DNA from: G963667855 sp963667855
Lineage (GTDB): Bacteria > Planctomycetota > Phycisphaerae > UBA1845
Length of the DNA: 64,000 nucleotides
Reading direction: 5' to 3'
Assembly: GCA_963667855.2 (NCBI GenBank)
Contig: CAXXKI010000028.1
Location: 115,295-179,294 of the forward strand
This document shows, one piece after another, positions 52,751 through 62,153 of this stretch. Within the stretch, counting starts at the first letter, position 1. Each line of letters opens with the position of its first letter. The notes beneath the pieces are model-generated. The model was not told the origin of the DNA and made no database searches. It worked only from the letters and a program-made list of their open reading frames with translations. The position numbers were made by a program, and so were the translations under genes.

Positions 52751-55648
52751 TCATGACTCAGGTTTGAACATCACTGCGTCGGCTACAAAGATTATTCCAT
52801 TTTGACCGTCGACGATCTTTACGCTTCCCTCTGTTCCTTTGTTGAATTCATATGTTCCAAGATAGTTCCATTGCCCGCCGTTTCGTTTTTGGTTCTGTGA
52901 GACGGCGTCGATTCCATTGGCATGCCGGATTATGAACTGTGCGTCACTGAGTCTCCATTTTCCCTGTGCCCACCAGGAGTAAACTTCATAGCGTCCGGTT
53001 CTTGGGATATCCGGAACGTACGTGGCCGTTGCTCCTTTACTTCCCGCGTGAGCAAAATGATACCCCGGTCCGTATTTGTCGTGAGCGCTGTCTCGCCATT
53101 GCCAGTTGCCTTCAAAGGTGATGCCGGTACTCGAATCATCGTCGATCACAATCGAATCGGGACCTGCAGCCGGGTTTGTGTGGCATAGCTCGCCCTTGGT
53201 GTTAAACCGCATAAGGCTCGGATATAGTTTATGGTCATACAGCATGGAAGTATCTATTGTCGGCGGTCGAACCGAAACTATCGTATCTGTAAGTTCTCCC
53301 GGCTTCAGAGACACGTTCTGATAGTCAACCCATTCCCAGCCCGCAACCTGGAATTTCTGAAGCCTGTACTCTTTTATATCCTCGGGAGTCAGGTTACCGA
53401 ATCGAAGAATCGCGGTTCTATCTTCTCCCTTACTTCCAATAAGTTCGGAACTATCAGATTCATGCCCTGTACCGGATTGATCGATGGCCAGTATGCGGAA
53501 ATTCGATTCCCGGCAAATCACTTCCAGAATTGTGTCACCGTGAAGCTCCACCGGTGGCTTTGCTACAAAGTTGTACATGTTGTGGTTATCTAGGAGTTCA
53601 GCGGCGTTGCTTCCGAAACACGTGGCGTGTGTAACCCACACCTTGGTTTTGATCGCGAAACGAAGGTTCGTTTTCTGCAGATCCGCGTAAGGATAAGCGG
53701 CCTGGACTTTCAACAGCTCTCCGGTTTCCGGAATAGGATAAGTGGCTACGTCCTGTGATCTCGCCGCCTGGCCTACATCGACAAAAGCAGTGTCGTGACG
53801 CTCCAGATTGCCGCCGAGTTTGAAAGCGAATGCGTAAGCTCCTCTCGGCACCTCAATAGCGGAATTCCTGTTGAAACTGCGCATCAACGTTGCGCTCAGC
53901 GGTGTACCGTCGGGCGACCACCACGAGTTATCGTCCTGAGGAGTATTGGATATACCCACCAGTTCAACGTTCATGCCGGTGGAAAACGTCGCGTTACCCT
54001 TTCCGGCTGGGGTGTTCTGTAATCTTGCACTTGTAGCGGCTATGGTTGCCGGCGAGGAATCTATGGTTACCGTGGTTTCCGAACCGCGCAAGGAGAGCTT
54101 GTAGCTTTGTATGTCCAGAAGGTTCACTTCAGGAAAAACTGCATCCACCTGGACATATCCCGAAGTGACTATAGGTTTATCCGGTTCCAGAAGTGTCTGC
54201 ATGCCGAGTAACTTACTGTTTCTTCCGTAAAGATACACGACTAATCCAACTCGTTCGCCATTGCTGCGATCAGTAAACAGGCAATCGATTTTTATTGATG
54301 GGTAACCCTGGCTCACATCGATTTCAAAACCGTTAATATCCATAGCCGATGTGGATATTTTGCGGTTGGTCTTCAATTTGTATTTCGGTATCGCGGTGTC
54401 AAAAGCATAAACCTTCGTTTTAAACCCGGTGTTTTCGTCGGCTATGTCGAACAATTTGCCGTCAGGCCAGGCTCCCTCCAATTCCAGAATTACACCTTCT
54501 GCCGGATCGGTTTTGACCATGTAAGGCCGGGCAGAAGCTCCCAGTTGAGTAAATCCGATCCCGATTACCACCGCAAGAACCGCCAGCACAAACGCGGAAA
54601 CAGTGTGACTGGAATACCTTGATGTCGGTTGCTCTATTTGAAGTATTCGGCGGACACGCGAGACCAGGCTTCGGTCGGCCATCGCTACCGATGCTGTTCT
54701 GACTCCGTGCGCCTGGGCCAGTGATACGAGCGCAGCGACGTACTCTCTGGGTTTACCCGTATGCTTCAACACGATCTGGTCGCAACTGCACTCCCGTTCA
54801 CAGCGGACCCAACTCGAGATTATCCACACCGCGGGATGGAAAAACAGCAAGGATTCAACCGTACGCTGGGCGATATTTACCAGGTTGTCCCACCGCCGGA
54901 CATGGGCCAGCTCGTGGAGAAGAACCATCTCCAGTTGCTCGGCGCTCCAACCGGTAACGGCACTTGTGGGCAAGAGTATCATGGGGCGAAATACACCGAT
55001 TAAAATTGGTGTCACCACTTTATCGCAAACACCCACTGTAACTGCGCGGGTTAATCCAACCGTGCTCGACAGCTTGCGGCATAGCTCGAAAACCAGGCCT
55101 GCTTCTATTGTTTCCGTGCGACTCCGCAGGTTCTTCACCCCGATTAGGCCTAAACTTAATAGTAGAAAAACCAAAGGGAAACCGATCAGCCATACCCAGG
55201 GTGCTCGGGCGGCAATGCTCGTCAGCATGCCCCGGTAGTTTGCCTGCGCCGGCCTATGGGGGGAAGGGGCTACCTTTTCAGGTGATATGGCTTTGATCGG
55301 TTGGGGATAAGGTTGGGTTTTGGGGGACCCAACCGGGAACTCAAGTGGTATCGGTGCCTGCAAACCGCAATTGCTGGAGGATTGCGTTTGCGTAACCGCT
55401 TGTGCAGTTGCCGGTATCCGCCTGTGGCTGCTGTCTTTCATCATGAACGAAAACATGACGACCGGTGATAACGCCAGGGCGATGAAGAATGCCAGATTCA
55501 AGCCGTATTTCACGTGAGGTGATGCCGACTTGTAGGTTCTGCGGATAACGGCTGCCAGGATAGCTATACAGGTTCCCACCCACAGGAAGTGGAGCATAGT
55601 CCAACCGGCCGTCATCCATAATCGCGACTGTGTGATCATATCCATCAT
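52751..55648 (-). CDS. BlaR1/M56-type sensor protease fused to a golvesin-like domain
   Basis: 965 residues. The N-terminal third is a membrane M56 metallopeptidase: hydrophobic segments, ILLPTSAVTGWS, and zinc motif H245ELAHVRRWDN, then CERECSCDQIVL. A further membrane segment near 345-365 is followed by a long extracytoplasmic region of beta-rich repeats in place of the penicillin-binding sensor. The last 120 residues are a golvesin-like domain (DKYGPGYHFAHAG, DIPRTGRYEVYSWW, GGQWNYLGTYEF, VADAVMFKPES). BlaR1 proteins cleave their BlaI partner on sensing a ligand. The fused domain suggests a carbohydrate or matrix signal. BlaI gene is 16 bp upstream. Confidence 0.88.
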   Translation of the reverse strand: MMDMITQSRLWMTAGWTMLHFLWVGTCIAILAAVIRRTYKSASPHVKYGLNLAFFIALALSPVVMFSFMMKDSSHRRIPATAQAVTQTQSSSNCGLQAPIPLEFPVGSPKTQPYPQPIKAISPEKVAPSPHRPAQANYRGMLTSIAARAPWVWLIGFPLVFLLLSLGLIGVKNLRSRTETIEAGLVFELCRKLSSTVGLTRAVTVGVCDKVVTPILIGVFRPMILLPTSAVTGWSAEQLEMVLLHELAHVRRWDNLVNIAQRTVESLLFFHPAVWIISSWVRCERECSCDQIVLKHTGKPREYVAALVSLAQAHGVRTASVAMADRSLVSRVRRILQIEQPTSRYSSHTVSAFVLAVLAVVIGIGFTQLGASARPYMVKTDPAEGVILELEGAWPDGKLFDIADENTGFKTKVYAFDTAIPKYKLKTNRKISTSAMDINGFEIDVSQGYPSIKIDCLFTDRSNGERVGLVVYLYGRNSKLLGMQTLLEPDKPIVTSGYVQVDAVFPEVNLLDIQSYKLSLRGSETTVTIDSSPATIAATSARLQNTPAGKGNATFSTGMNVELVGISNTPQDDNSWWSPDGTPLSATLMRSFNRNSAIEVPRGAYAFAFKLGGNLERHDTAFVDVGQAARSQDVATYPIPETGELLKVQAAYPYADLQKTNLRFAIKTKVWVTHATCFGSNAAELLDNHNMYNFVAKPPVELHGDTILEVICRESNFRILAIDQSGTGHESDSSELIGSKGEDRTAILRFGNLTPEDIKEYRLQKFQVAGWEWVDYQNVSLKPGELTDTIVSVRPPTIDTSMLYDHKLYPSLMRFNTKGELCHTNPAAGPDSIVIDDDSSTGITFEGNWQWRDSAHDKYGPGYHFAHAGSKGATATYVPDIPRTGRYEVYSWWAQGKWRLSDAQFIIRHANGIDAVSQNQKRNGGQWNYLGTYEFNKGTEGSVKIVDGQNGIIFVADAVMFKPES

Positions 55649-55664
55649 TGGAGTTATTCCTCAC

Positions 55665-56057
55665 TTAGCTCTTTTTATTTTTCCGGTGCTTATCGAGCAG
55701 TTGCTGTATTTCGTCGAAATCGTCGTTAGACAGTTTTCCGTCCTCGATCAGATGGGAGACTAACAGTCTCGCGGAACCGTCAAACAGGCCGTCGATTTGC
55801 TTTTCAACTATTCGCTTCGCGGTTATCTCCCGGGCAACGGCCGGCTTCCAGACGTATCCGCTGTTGGTCCGCGTGCGGATAACCAGCTTCTTCTGGTGCA
55901 TAACCTTAAGGATGGTAGCTACGGTCGTGGTCGCCACCGGTCTGTTTTTGCGGATAGCGTCACAGATGTGTTTCAGTCCAACGGGCGATTCGTCCCAGAG
56001 AATTTTCAGGATCTCCAATTCGCCGTCAGTGGGATGTTTGCTAGCCGGTCTAGCCAT
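55665..56057 (-). CDS. BlaI/MecI-family repressor
   Basis: 130 residues: a winged helix (PTDGELEILKILWDESPVGLKHICDAIRK, then TTTVATILKVMHQKKLVIRTR) and a helical dimerisation tail. BlaI repressors bind inverted repeats upstream of their own operon and are inactivated by cleavage by the BlaR1 partner, here encoded just downstream. A candidate operator is at 56090-56107. Confidence 0.92.
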   Translation of the reverse strand: MARPASKHPTDGELEILKILWDESPVGLKHICDAIRKNRPVATTTVATILKVMHQKKLVIRTRTNSGYVWKPAVAREITAKRIVEKQIDGLFDGSARLLVSHLIEDGKLSNDDFDEIQQLLDKHRKNKKS

Positions 56058-56089
56058 CGATACTCTCCCTGCTTAAGATCGTTTAACGA

Positions 56090-56107
56090 ATTCTATAGAA
56101 ATAGAAT
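56090..56107. promoter_or_regulatory. Inverted repeat upstream of the BlaI-BlaR1 operon
   Basis: ATTCTAT (56090-56096) and ATAGAAT (56101-56107) form a 7-bp inverted repeat with a 4-base centre, 33-50 bp upstream of the BlaI start codon, a typical operator position for autoregulation. Confidence 0.5.
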
Positions 56108-56311
56108 ACAACATGCGGCTCCTGGAGTCAAGTAGTTTTCGGACCAAGGCAAAAATACCTCCAAAACAGCCTTGAAACACCCGCCAGTGAGGTTTCCAAC
56201 GCAAAAATAATCCCCGTCACAAACCACCCGAACCTCCAACCAGTCCCCGGAAAGCCGCCTCAAGAGGAGGTCGAGCAATCATTCATCCAGAACGTAATCG
56301 AGGCGACAGCC

Positions 56312-56343
56312 GTAGGTCGGGTCATCAGACCCGACGGGATGCC
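56312..56343. repeat. Short hairpin form of the dispersed element
   Basis: GTAGGTCGGGTC-ATCA-GACCCGAC followed by GGGATGCC. The 8-bp arms (56316-56323 and 56328-56335) are the same inverted ends that bound the long copies at 4759-5038 and 61915-62153, here joined by four bases. The following GATGCC resembles the flank of copy 2 (AGAATGCC). Confidence 0.7.
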
Positions 56344-56481
56344 TAATCACTTTTGATTGTTTTTTATGTTCACCAGTGATATTGATGCGAGTTCGATTTG
56401 CAGAGCGTACTTGCGCGGTTTGTCGCGAAGTGTGATTACTATTTCACTTCCCTGAATCCTGTCGTAGGAAGGTGTGGCATA

Positions 56482-57222
56482 ATGGCGGAAATATTCAACG
56501 TATATTGTGACGAAAGCTGTCACCTGCTTAATGATAATTCGAATGTCATGGTTCTCGGTTGTGTCTGGTGTTTGAAGGATCGCGTCCATGAAATTTCTGA
56601 TCGGCTGCGAGAGATCAAATCCTGCCACGGATTGGTTAATCCGGAAGACTACCGTGATAGCCAAGAACCGTACGAGTTGAAATGGCAAAAAATTTCACCG
56701 GCAAAGCTGGCCTATTACCTGCAGGTTGTCGACTACTTTTTTGATGATGACGATTTGCACTTCCGAGGGATTATTATTCCCGACAAGCGCATCTTATGCC
56801 ACAATAGTTATCGACAAGACCATGATACGTGGTACTACAAAATGTGCTTTCGTATGTTGGAGGCGATTATCGATCCTCTGCAACATTACCATATTTACCT
56901 GGATATTAAGGACACGCGAAGTGAAGAGAAACGAAGGAAGCTTGAACAGGTTCTTCGTAACAGCCGCAATGACTATCAGGGTCGAATCATCGAAAGAGTA
57001 CAACAGATTAGATCGCACGAATCCGAATTGTTGCAGTTAGCGGATCTTATTATTGGTGGAATCTGCTATCACAATCGAGGCCTCAAAACGAGTGCTGCCA
57101 AACAAAGGGTGATTGATAGAATCAAACAACGGTCACGACAGTCTCTGGAAAACACGACTTGGCTAAGAGAATCAAAACTGAATCTATTACGGTGGGTACC
57201 AAAGGAGCGATACGATGGCTGA
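56482..57222 (+). CDS. DUF3800 protein
   Basis: 246 residues from the ATG at 56482, which follows GGAAGG. The start FNVYCDESC with the conserved Asp-Glu, and LLQLADLIIGGICYHNRG near the C-terminus, are the family marks of DUF3800, an RNase H-like fold with acidic residues, common in defence islands and mobile DNA. The activity is not established. It overlaps the next gene by eight bases, so the two form a coupled unit. The longer frame from 56398 is not supported. Confidence 0.82.
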   Translation: MAEIFNVYCDESCHLLNDNSNVMVLGCVWCLKDRVHEISDRLREIKSCHGLVNPEDYRDSQEPYELKWQKISPAKLAYYLQVVDYFFDDDDLHFRGIIIPDKRILCHNSYRQDHDTWYYKMCFRMLEAIIDPLQHYHIYLDIKDTRSEEKRRKLEQVLRNSRNDYQGRIIERVQQIRSHESELLQLADLIIGGICYHNRGLKTSAAKQRVIDRIKQRSRQSLENTTWLRESKLNLLRWVPKERYDG

Positions 57223-57715
57223 AGCTCCGTCTTGGTTACCGGAACTGCTCACGTTGCCCGATTTCAATGGTGACTCGAAACTTTTCATAGAAGCAGCATA
57301 TGGAAAATTTCATAAGGATTTTATTGCATCAAGGCCGAAATATCTGGGATTGGATGTTGCTTGTCGGCGCGATCCTATTTACGACGGAAAGGAAGCTGGA
57401 TTCTGGCACTGTACATCGGAAGGACGGGCAGAGTCGCAGCGAACTCCTGATCTTCGCAGGCTTGAACGGATATGTTGGGTAAGGGCCATAATCGAAAACA
57501 GTAACGATGAACTTGTTGATGTTTGGCTGAATAAACGGCGCGGTGATCAAAGACGAATCTTTTGGTATGAGGAGGAATTCTGCGTCATTATCGCATCGCG
57601 TCCCTTCGGTGCGACCTTACCGGGGTATTGGCAATTGATTACCGCATACTGTACTATGGAGGAACATCGGAAACTGAAATTCCGGAAAGAGAGAGATGCG
57701 GCATTAAAAAGCTAA
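57215..57715 (+). CDS. Small protein coupled to DUF3800, RelE/BECR-like pattern
   Basis: 166 residues overlapping the DUF3800 gene by eight bases. The conserved-looking stretch LDVACRRDPIYDGKEAGFWHCTSEG, TPDLRRLERICWVRAIIEN, RRIFWYEEEFCVIIASRP and the ending GYWQLITAYCTMEEHRKLKFRKE resembles small BECR/RelE-fold ribonuclease toxins, especially in its final strand-helix (YWQLITAY). This is pattern recognition only. If so, the DUF3800 protein could be a partner or neutraliser. Nothing else lies between this gene and 58187. Confidence 0.6.
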   Translation: MAEAPSWLPELLTLPDFNGDSKLFIEAAYGKFHKDFIASRPKYLGLDVACRRDPIYDGKEAGFWHCTSEGRAESQRTPDLRRLERICWVRAIIENSNDELVDVWLNKRRGDQRRIFWYEEEFCVIIASRPFGATLPGYWQLITAYCTMEEHRKLKFRKERDAALKS

Positions 57716-58187
57716 CGCCGCATCTGATAGACACGGCGCCGGTACTCCTACCACACATGGTGGTTGAGCTGCTATTAGTATCGACTATTTTGACCATTAG
57801 TCAAGTTGAAAATCCGCGATATTTATGTGCTCTTTTAATATAAACTGTTGTGTGTAAAGTGGTTATATCTGCACAATAAACTCTTCTGAGGCTGACTCAC
57901 TAACGCTTGGAAACCTGTGTGATTACGCGATAAATTCGTCGGAGAGTTTAATGAAACTTGCTTATTATAGACGAGATGATTTAAGCGTATGTTGGGGTAT
58001 CTAACCTGACAGAAAGTGCGTAATCAGAAATCCACTGAAAGTACTCATCGGTTGAATAAAATTTTATTTTCCCAAAGCGATTCCAGGGATGCTGGGCAAA
58101 AGTGTCCGCTGGCGGTATTATAATTACCCATCTTGAGTAAATTGCTAATTGGCTTTTTTAATTAAGCACGTGACTGAGGATACTCTT
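57716..58187. other. AT-rich intergenic region
   Basis: No gene or clear repeat is seen. The stretch is more AT-rich than its surroundings, consistent with accessory DNA around the DUF3800 pair. Confidence 0.4.
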
Positions 58188-58895
58188 ATGCTCGACCGGG
58201 AAACGCGAAACCTATTGGTAAATTCAATAGAGCTTTATCTGGATGAGCGGATAACCGCGTTTGAGTTGGACGAAAAAATAACTCAGCTTGCTGCGGAGAG
58301 TAAAGACGAGACTGTTCATTATGTAGTTAGAGCTCTCTGGTACCACTATGACGATTGCGATGATCACACGGTTGTTCTCTCGAAAGAGCAGTGGGATTAT
58401 TTTCAGCGCATTCTCTTGCTGCTCAGGTCAGATGCGGAGTTGAATGTAGAACGCCGTCGCTGGTGGTCTTTGCGGCAGTTGATTGCGGGCTTGACTTTGC
58501 TCTGCTTTCTTCTGCTGGCCATGTGTATTGGTTTGGGAATGCATCTGTTCATCGTTGCTATGCCGTTTGGCATAATATCTATTATCCTCTCCAGGACTCA
58601 TAGCAAACCATCGAAGGACGAGCAGAAATATCTATCAACGCTCGCTCCGTTTTCTTCGGTTTTCGAAATACTGGCTGTCGGGCGCAGTGTCGAGGGATTT
58701 CAGAAAAGGCGTTACCCGCAAAAACTGGAGAACAAGCGGATCCGCAGTGGTTTTTTGGATTTGGCATATGTCTTTAATGCGATCGTCATGTGCTTGACGT
58801 TTTCTCCATTTGTATTGCTGTTTCAGATGTTGCCGAATGTAGAGGAAAAAGCCGCTGTCGTAGTGCCAAATAGATTGGGGGTAGAGCGCATTTAG
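58188..58895 (+). CDS. Uncharacterised membrane protein
   Basis: 235 residues from the ATG at 58188 (GAGG eight bases before). The N-terminal 100 residues are cytoplasmic and helical (LDRETRNLLVNSIELYLDERITAFELDEKI). Two adjacent membrane segments (LIAGLTLLCFLLLAMCIGLGMHL, split around LFIVAMPFGIISIIL) and a third (LAYVFNAIVMCLTFSPFVLLFQ) follow. No family recognised. Confidence 0.6.
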   Translation: MLDRETRNLLVNSIELYLDERITAFELDEKITQLAAESKDETVHYVVRALWYHYDDCDDHTVVLSKEQWDYFQRILLLLRSDAELNVERRRWWSLRQLIAGLTLLCFLLLAMCIGLGMHLFIVAMPFGIISIILSRTHSKPSKDEQKYLSTLAPFSSVFEILAVGRSVEGFQKRRYPQKLENKRIRSGFLDLAYVFNAIVMCLTFSPFVLLFQMLPNVEEKAAVVVPNRLGVERI

Positions 58896-59069
58896 GCAAT
58901 AGTGTAATCGCGACGGGAGTATGTCCGGTCTTATCGTACGCGTTTAATAAAAATCCCGGCTGCTTACCAGGTAACCCGGAATATCTCCGAATCATCTGGG
59001 CGGAAATACCTATGATCATGGATATGAAAAAGCCATGATACGGATTATAATCGCCGTCAGTGGCTTACT

Positions 59070-59284
59070 GAGCCCGGCGTTTTTTGGGGATGCAGTACCC
59101 AGGGAGCGGATATCTCCATAACTGATTCCCGAAAAACATGGGTTATAGACCCGGATAAGCCATTTTCCTTCTCCCCGTAAATACACTATACCCGAAAGAA
59201 CTGGCCGGAAAAGCCATTTTCGCTATTCATGCCGGAAAACCCACCCATATCGACGCTAATTTCGAATTACCTCGTGTTAATTGA
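59070..59284 (+). pseudogene. Dihydroorotase 3' remnant
   Basis: Read across frames it gives ADISITDSRKTWVIDPDKPFSFS, then GKAIFAIHAGKPTHIDANFELPRVN and a stop at 59284, in pieces that follow the intact dihydroorotase end (ADITVIDPRRKWTINPDNFFSLA; GKAVLTIYAGKPTHVDSHFELPSVT) 4.7 kb downstream. Only the last 70 codons remain, with frameshifts and no start. The nucleotide match is visible too. The rest of 58896-59469 holds no gene. Confidence 0.8.
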
Positions 59285-59469
59285 GTTCTGGCGGAAAATT
59301 CGAACATTTAGGGCGAACTTCCTGTTGAGTTGAGTCCGCCCGATTTGCTAATATGCTAATAGAAGACTTATCGTCGCAATTGTGCAGTAAAACAAATAAA
59401 ACGCTCTTTGCATTAGGCTTATGCCCAGGTGGCTTAAATTGTTCCAGTCGAAACAGGAAGGGAATTATA

Positions 59470-61902
59470 ATGTTCTTGGCTTCACGTAGGATTTTTGTCG
59501 TGACTGTTCTGCTAGTGCTTTCCGCGTCAAGCGGTTTTGCTCAATATGCCGAATTGACTCAAGGAAAGATTATTAAGGGGATCGAAGCCAGGCAGTTGGC
59601 CGCGAAAAAAGGTTGGGTCATTCGCAGGGAAACGGCTTCCGGATTGATTGAGCTGAAAGCCGTTGTTAATGGTATGCCTCAATATTATATAACCCAGAAC
59701 GTTAATGCCGCCGATACCATCAGTACCGACGAATGCCTCCCCGGCGGTTCCACTGGATTAAACCTGACCGGTTACGGCGTTATACTCGGCGTCTGGGATG
59801 GCGGCGGTGTACGTACCACTCACCAGGAATTCGGTGGCCGGGCAATCCAGATGGATTCACCAAACGGAACTCACTATCACGCCACTCACGTTGCTGGAAC
59901 AATGGTCGCTGGAGGTGTTAATCCGAATGCTATGGGTATGTCGCCCGTGGCTAGCCTCGATTGTTACGATTGGACCGATGACTCTACGGAAATGAGAGCT
60001 GCCGCCCAGAACGGATTGCTCGTCTCAAACCATTCATATGGCGCTGTATGCGGCTGGCATTACGATTACTTCGGCGACGGAAACTGGATCTGGTTGGGCG
60101 ATTACCGCATAGACTCTTACGAAGATTACAGGTTTGGACTCTACACTTACGATAGCTGGGAGCATGACGATATCGCCTACGATAATCCTCAATACTTGAT
60201 AGTGAAATCTGGGGGAAATGAGCGAAACGACGATGGGCCCGGCGATGGTGCCGGACACTACATTGTTGATTGGAATTCCGGGTACGTGTATTGGAGTGAA
60301 GATATACACAAGCCGGACGGCGAATACGATTGTGTAGGCCCCGTTGCCTCAGCCAAAAACGTTCTCGCCGTGGGAGCCGTCTATGACATCTTTGCCGGAT
60401 ATCACGGGCCGTCCGGTGTGTATGATATTGAATTCTCCAGTTATGGTCCTACCGACGACGGAAGAATCAAACCGGACATCGTTGCCAATGGAGCTTACCT
60501 GTACTCCACATTCGATGGCTCGGATAGTGATTATGCCGCCATCAGCGGTACTTCAATGTCAGCGCCGAACGCCAGTGGTTCACTGGGCCTGCTCATTCAA
60601 CATTGGCGCAACACACATAATGTCTCTCCCGATATGAGGTCTGCTACACTGAAAGGGCTGGTTCTTCATACCGCAGACGAAGCGGGAGCCGCAAACGGTC
60701 CGGATTACAGTTTCGGCTGGGGCCTCATGAATACACAAAAAGCTGCCCAGGTGATCTCCGCCGATGTAGCTGAACCGCTGACTATCAGCGAGCAAACCAT
60801 TAACAATGGAGAAAACCTGCAACTGGTCGTAACCGCTGGTACTGGCGAGCTCCGGGCGAGTATCTGCTGGACCGATCCACCGGGCACCCCTCCCGGGTAC
60901 GTCCTTGATCCCCCGACCAAAATGTTGGTTAACGATTTGGACCTTCGCCTCGAACGTACGGCGTCGGCCACTACCTATTATCCCTGGGTACTTGATCCAG
61001 CCTATCCATCGTGGCCCGCGACTACCGGCGACAATAACACTGATAATGTGGAGCAAATCGTTGTCTCTTCACCTGCGTCTGCTAACTACTTGCTTACTGT
61101 TAATCATAAGGGCTCACTCTTTAGCGGAAGTCAGGATTTCTCCCTGATCATTACCGGCGCGACATCCATCTCAACCATCCAATGCGATGATAACGGCGAT
61201 TGCGATGACAATGATGTCTGTAACGGTTACGAAACCTGTGATAGTGGACTCTGTCGTCCCGGTACCTCGCTCGTTTGTGACGATGGAAAACCGTGTACCG
61301 ACGACTCCTGCGATCCCATCACCGGCTGCCATTTCGTAAACGATAACAGTAACTCCTGTGACGACGGGAACTTATGTAATGGTGGTGAGTATTGCCTGGG
61401 GGGGGACTGTAGGTCTGGAACGCCGCTTGTTTGCGACGACGGCAAACCGTGTACTGATGATTCCTGCGATCCGATTTCCGGTTGTCAATTCCTGGCCGAC
61501 GACACCAACGCTTGCGAAGATGGGATAGACTGCACCGATGACACCTGTCAGAATGGAAATTGTATTTCCCTTCCCAATGACGCTAACTGCTCCGACGTGT
61601 TTTTCTGTAACGGTCCAGAGGTTTGTGATGCCCTCGTCGGGTGTGTCTCGCCCGGTGATCCCTGCAGTTCTGGAACCTGGTGCGATGAATCGCTTGATGT
61701 TTGCGAACCTTACGGGGACGGCGATTTCGATGATGATGGAGACGTCGACCTCCAGGATTTCGCCCGATTCCAGCTTTGTTTTGCTAAATCCGCGTCCGGA
61801 GGGTGCGAACCGGCAAATATGACCGGGGGGGAAATGGTCGATTTGGCTGACTACGACTTGATCTTCCCGCTGGTAACCGGCCCCGGAAAAGTGAACGAGT
61901 AG
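59470..61902 (+). CDS. Exported subtilisin-like (S8) protease with Cys-rich repeats and dockerin-like tail
   Basis: 810 residues from the ATG at 59470, with a signal peptide (MFLASRRIFVVTVLLVLSAS). The catalytic triad is visible: Asp in GVWDGGGVRTTHQEF (about 109), H140 in HATHVAGT and S362 in GTSMSAPNASG. A P-domain-like stretch follows. Cys-rich tandem units (CDDGKPCTDDSCDP occurs twice) come at about 580-730. The end, DGDFDDDGDVDLQDFARFQLCF...DLADYDLIFPL, is a dockerin-like calcium-binding segment common on planctomycete exported proteins. It probably degrades extracellular protein. The dispersed repeat follows 13 bp after the stop. Confidence 0.9.
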   Translation: MFLASRRIFVVTVLLVLSASSGFAQYAELTQGKIIKGIEARQLAAKKGWVIRRETASGLIELKAVVNGMPQYYITQNVNAADTISTDECLPGGSTGLNLTGYGVILGVWDGGGVRTTHQEFGGRAIQMDSPNGTHYHATHVAGTMVAGGVNPNAMGMSPVASLDCYDWTDDSTEMRAAAQNGLLVSNHSYGAVCGWHYDYFGDGNWIWLGDYRIDSYEDYRFGLYTYDSWEHDDIAYDNPQYLIVKSGGNERNDDGPGDGAGHYIVDWNSGYVYWSEDIHKPDGEYDCVGPVASAKNVLAVGAVYDIFAGYHGPSGVYDIEFSSYGPTDDGRIKPDIVANGAYLYSTFDGSDSDYAAISGTSMSAPNASGSLGLLIQHWRNTHNVSPDMRSATLKGLVLHTADEAGAANGPDYSFGWGLMNTQKAAQVISADVAEPLTISEQTINNGENLQLVVTAGTGELRASICWTDPPGTPPGYVLDPPTKMLVNDLDLRLERTASATTYYPWVLDPAYPSWPATTGDNNTDNVEQIVVSSPASANYLLTVNHKGSLFSGSQDFSLIITGATSISTIQCDDNGDCDDNDVCNGYETCDSGLCRPGTSLVCDDGKPCTDDSCDPITGCHFVNDNSNSCDDGNLCNGGEYCLGGDCRSGTPLVCDDGKPCTDDSCDPISGCQFLADDTNACEDGIDCTDDTCQNGNCISLPNDANCSDVFFCNGPEVCDALVGCVSPGDPCSSGTWCDESLDVCEPYGDGDFDDDGDVDLQDFARFQLCFAKSASGGCEPANMTGGEMVDLADYDLIFPLVTGPGKVNE

Positions 61903-61914
61903 GCTCAAAAAGCG

Positions 61915-62153
61915 GTAGGTCGGGTCAAAAGACCACCGCTTGAAACATCTTTTGTAATTGTAAATCTTTTTAAAGGCGTATGTTAGCCAAGTAGCCTGGG
62001 TTTTTGGTATGACCTGATGATCTAATTTGAGATTTCAATTTCAGATAGGTAATGCCGAAACCTTCCCGCATTATCTAGAGAGACGCGAAACTCAGAAACC
62101 GGGAAAAATCTAAAACAACAAAGATGTTTACAGCAGTGGTCAACAGACCCGAC
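61915..62153. repeat. Dispersed intergenic element with terminal inverted repeats, copy 2
   Basis: Ends GTCGGGTC (61919-61926) and GACCCGAC (62146-62153). The interior from about 61930 matches copy 1 (4810-5030) nearly base for base, including GAGATTTCAA, GCCGAAACCTTCCCGCATT and GACGCGAAACTCAG. It is 239 bases long against 280 in copy 1. Confidence 0.75.
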
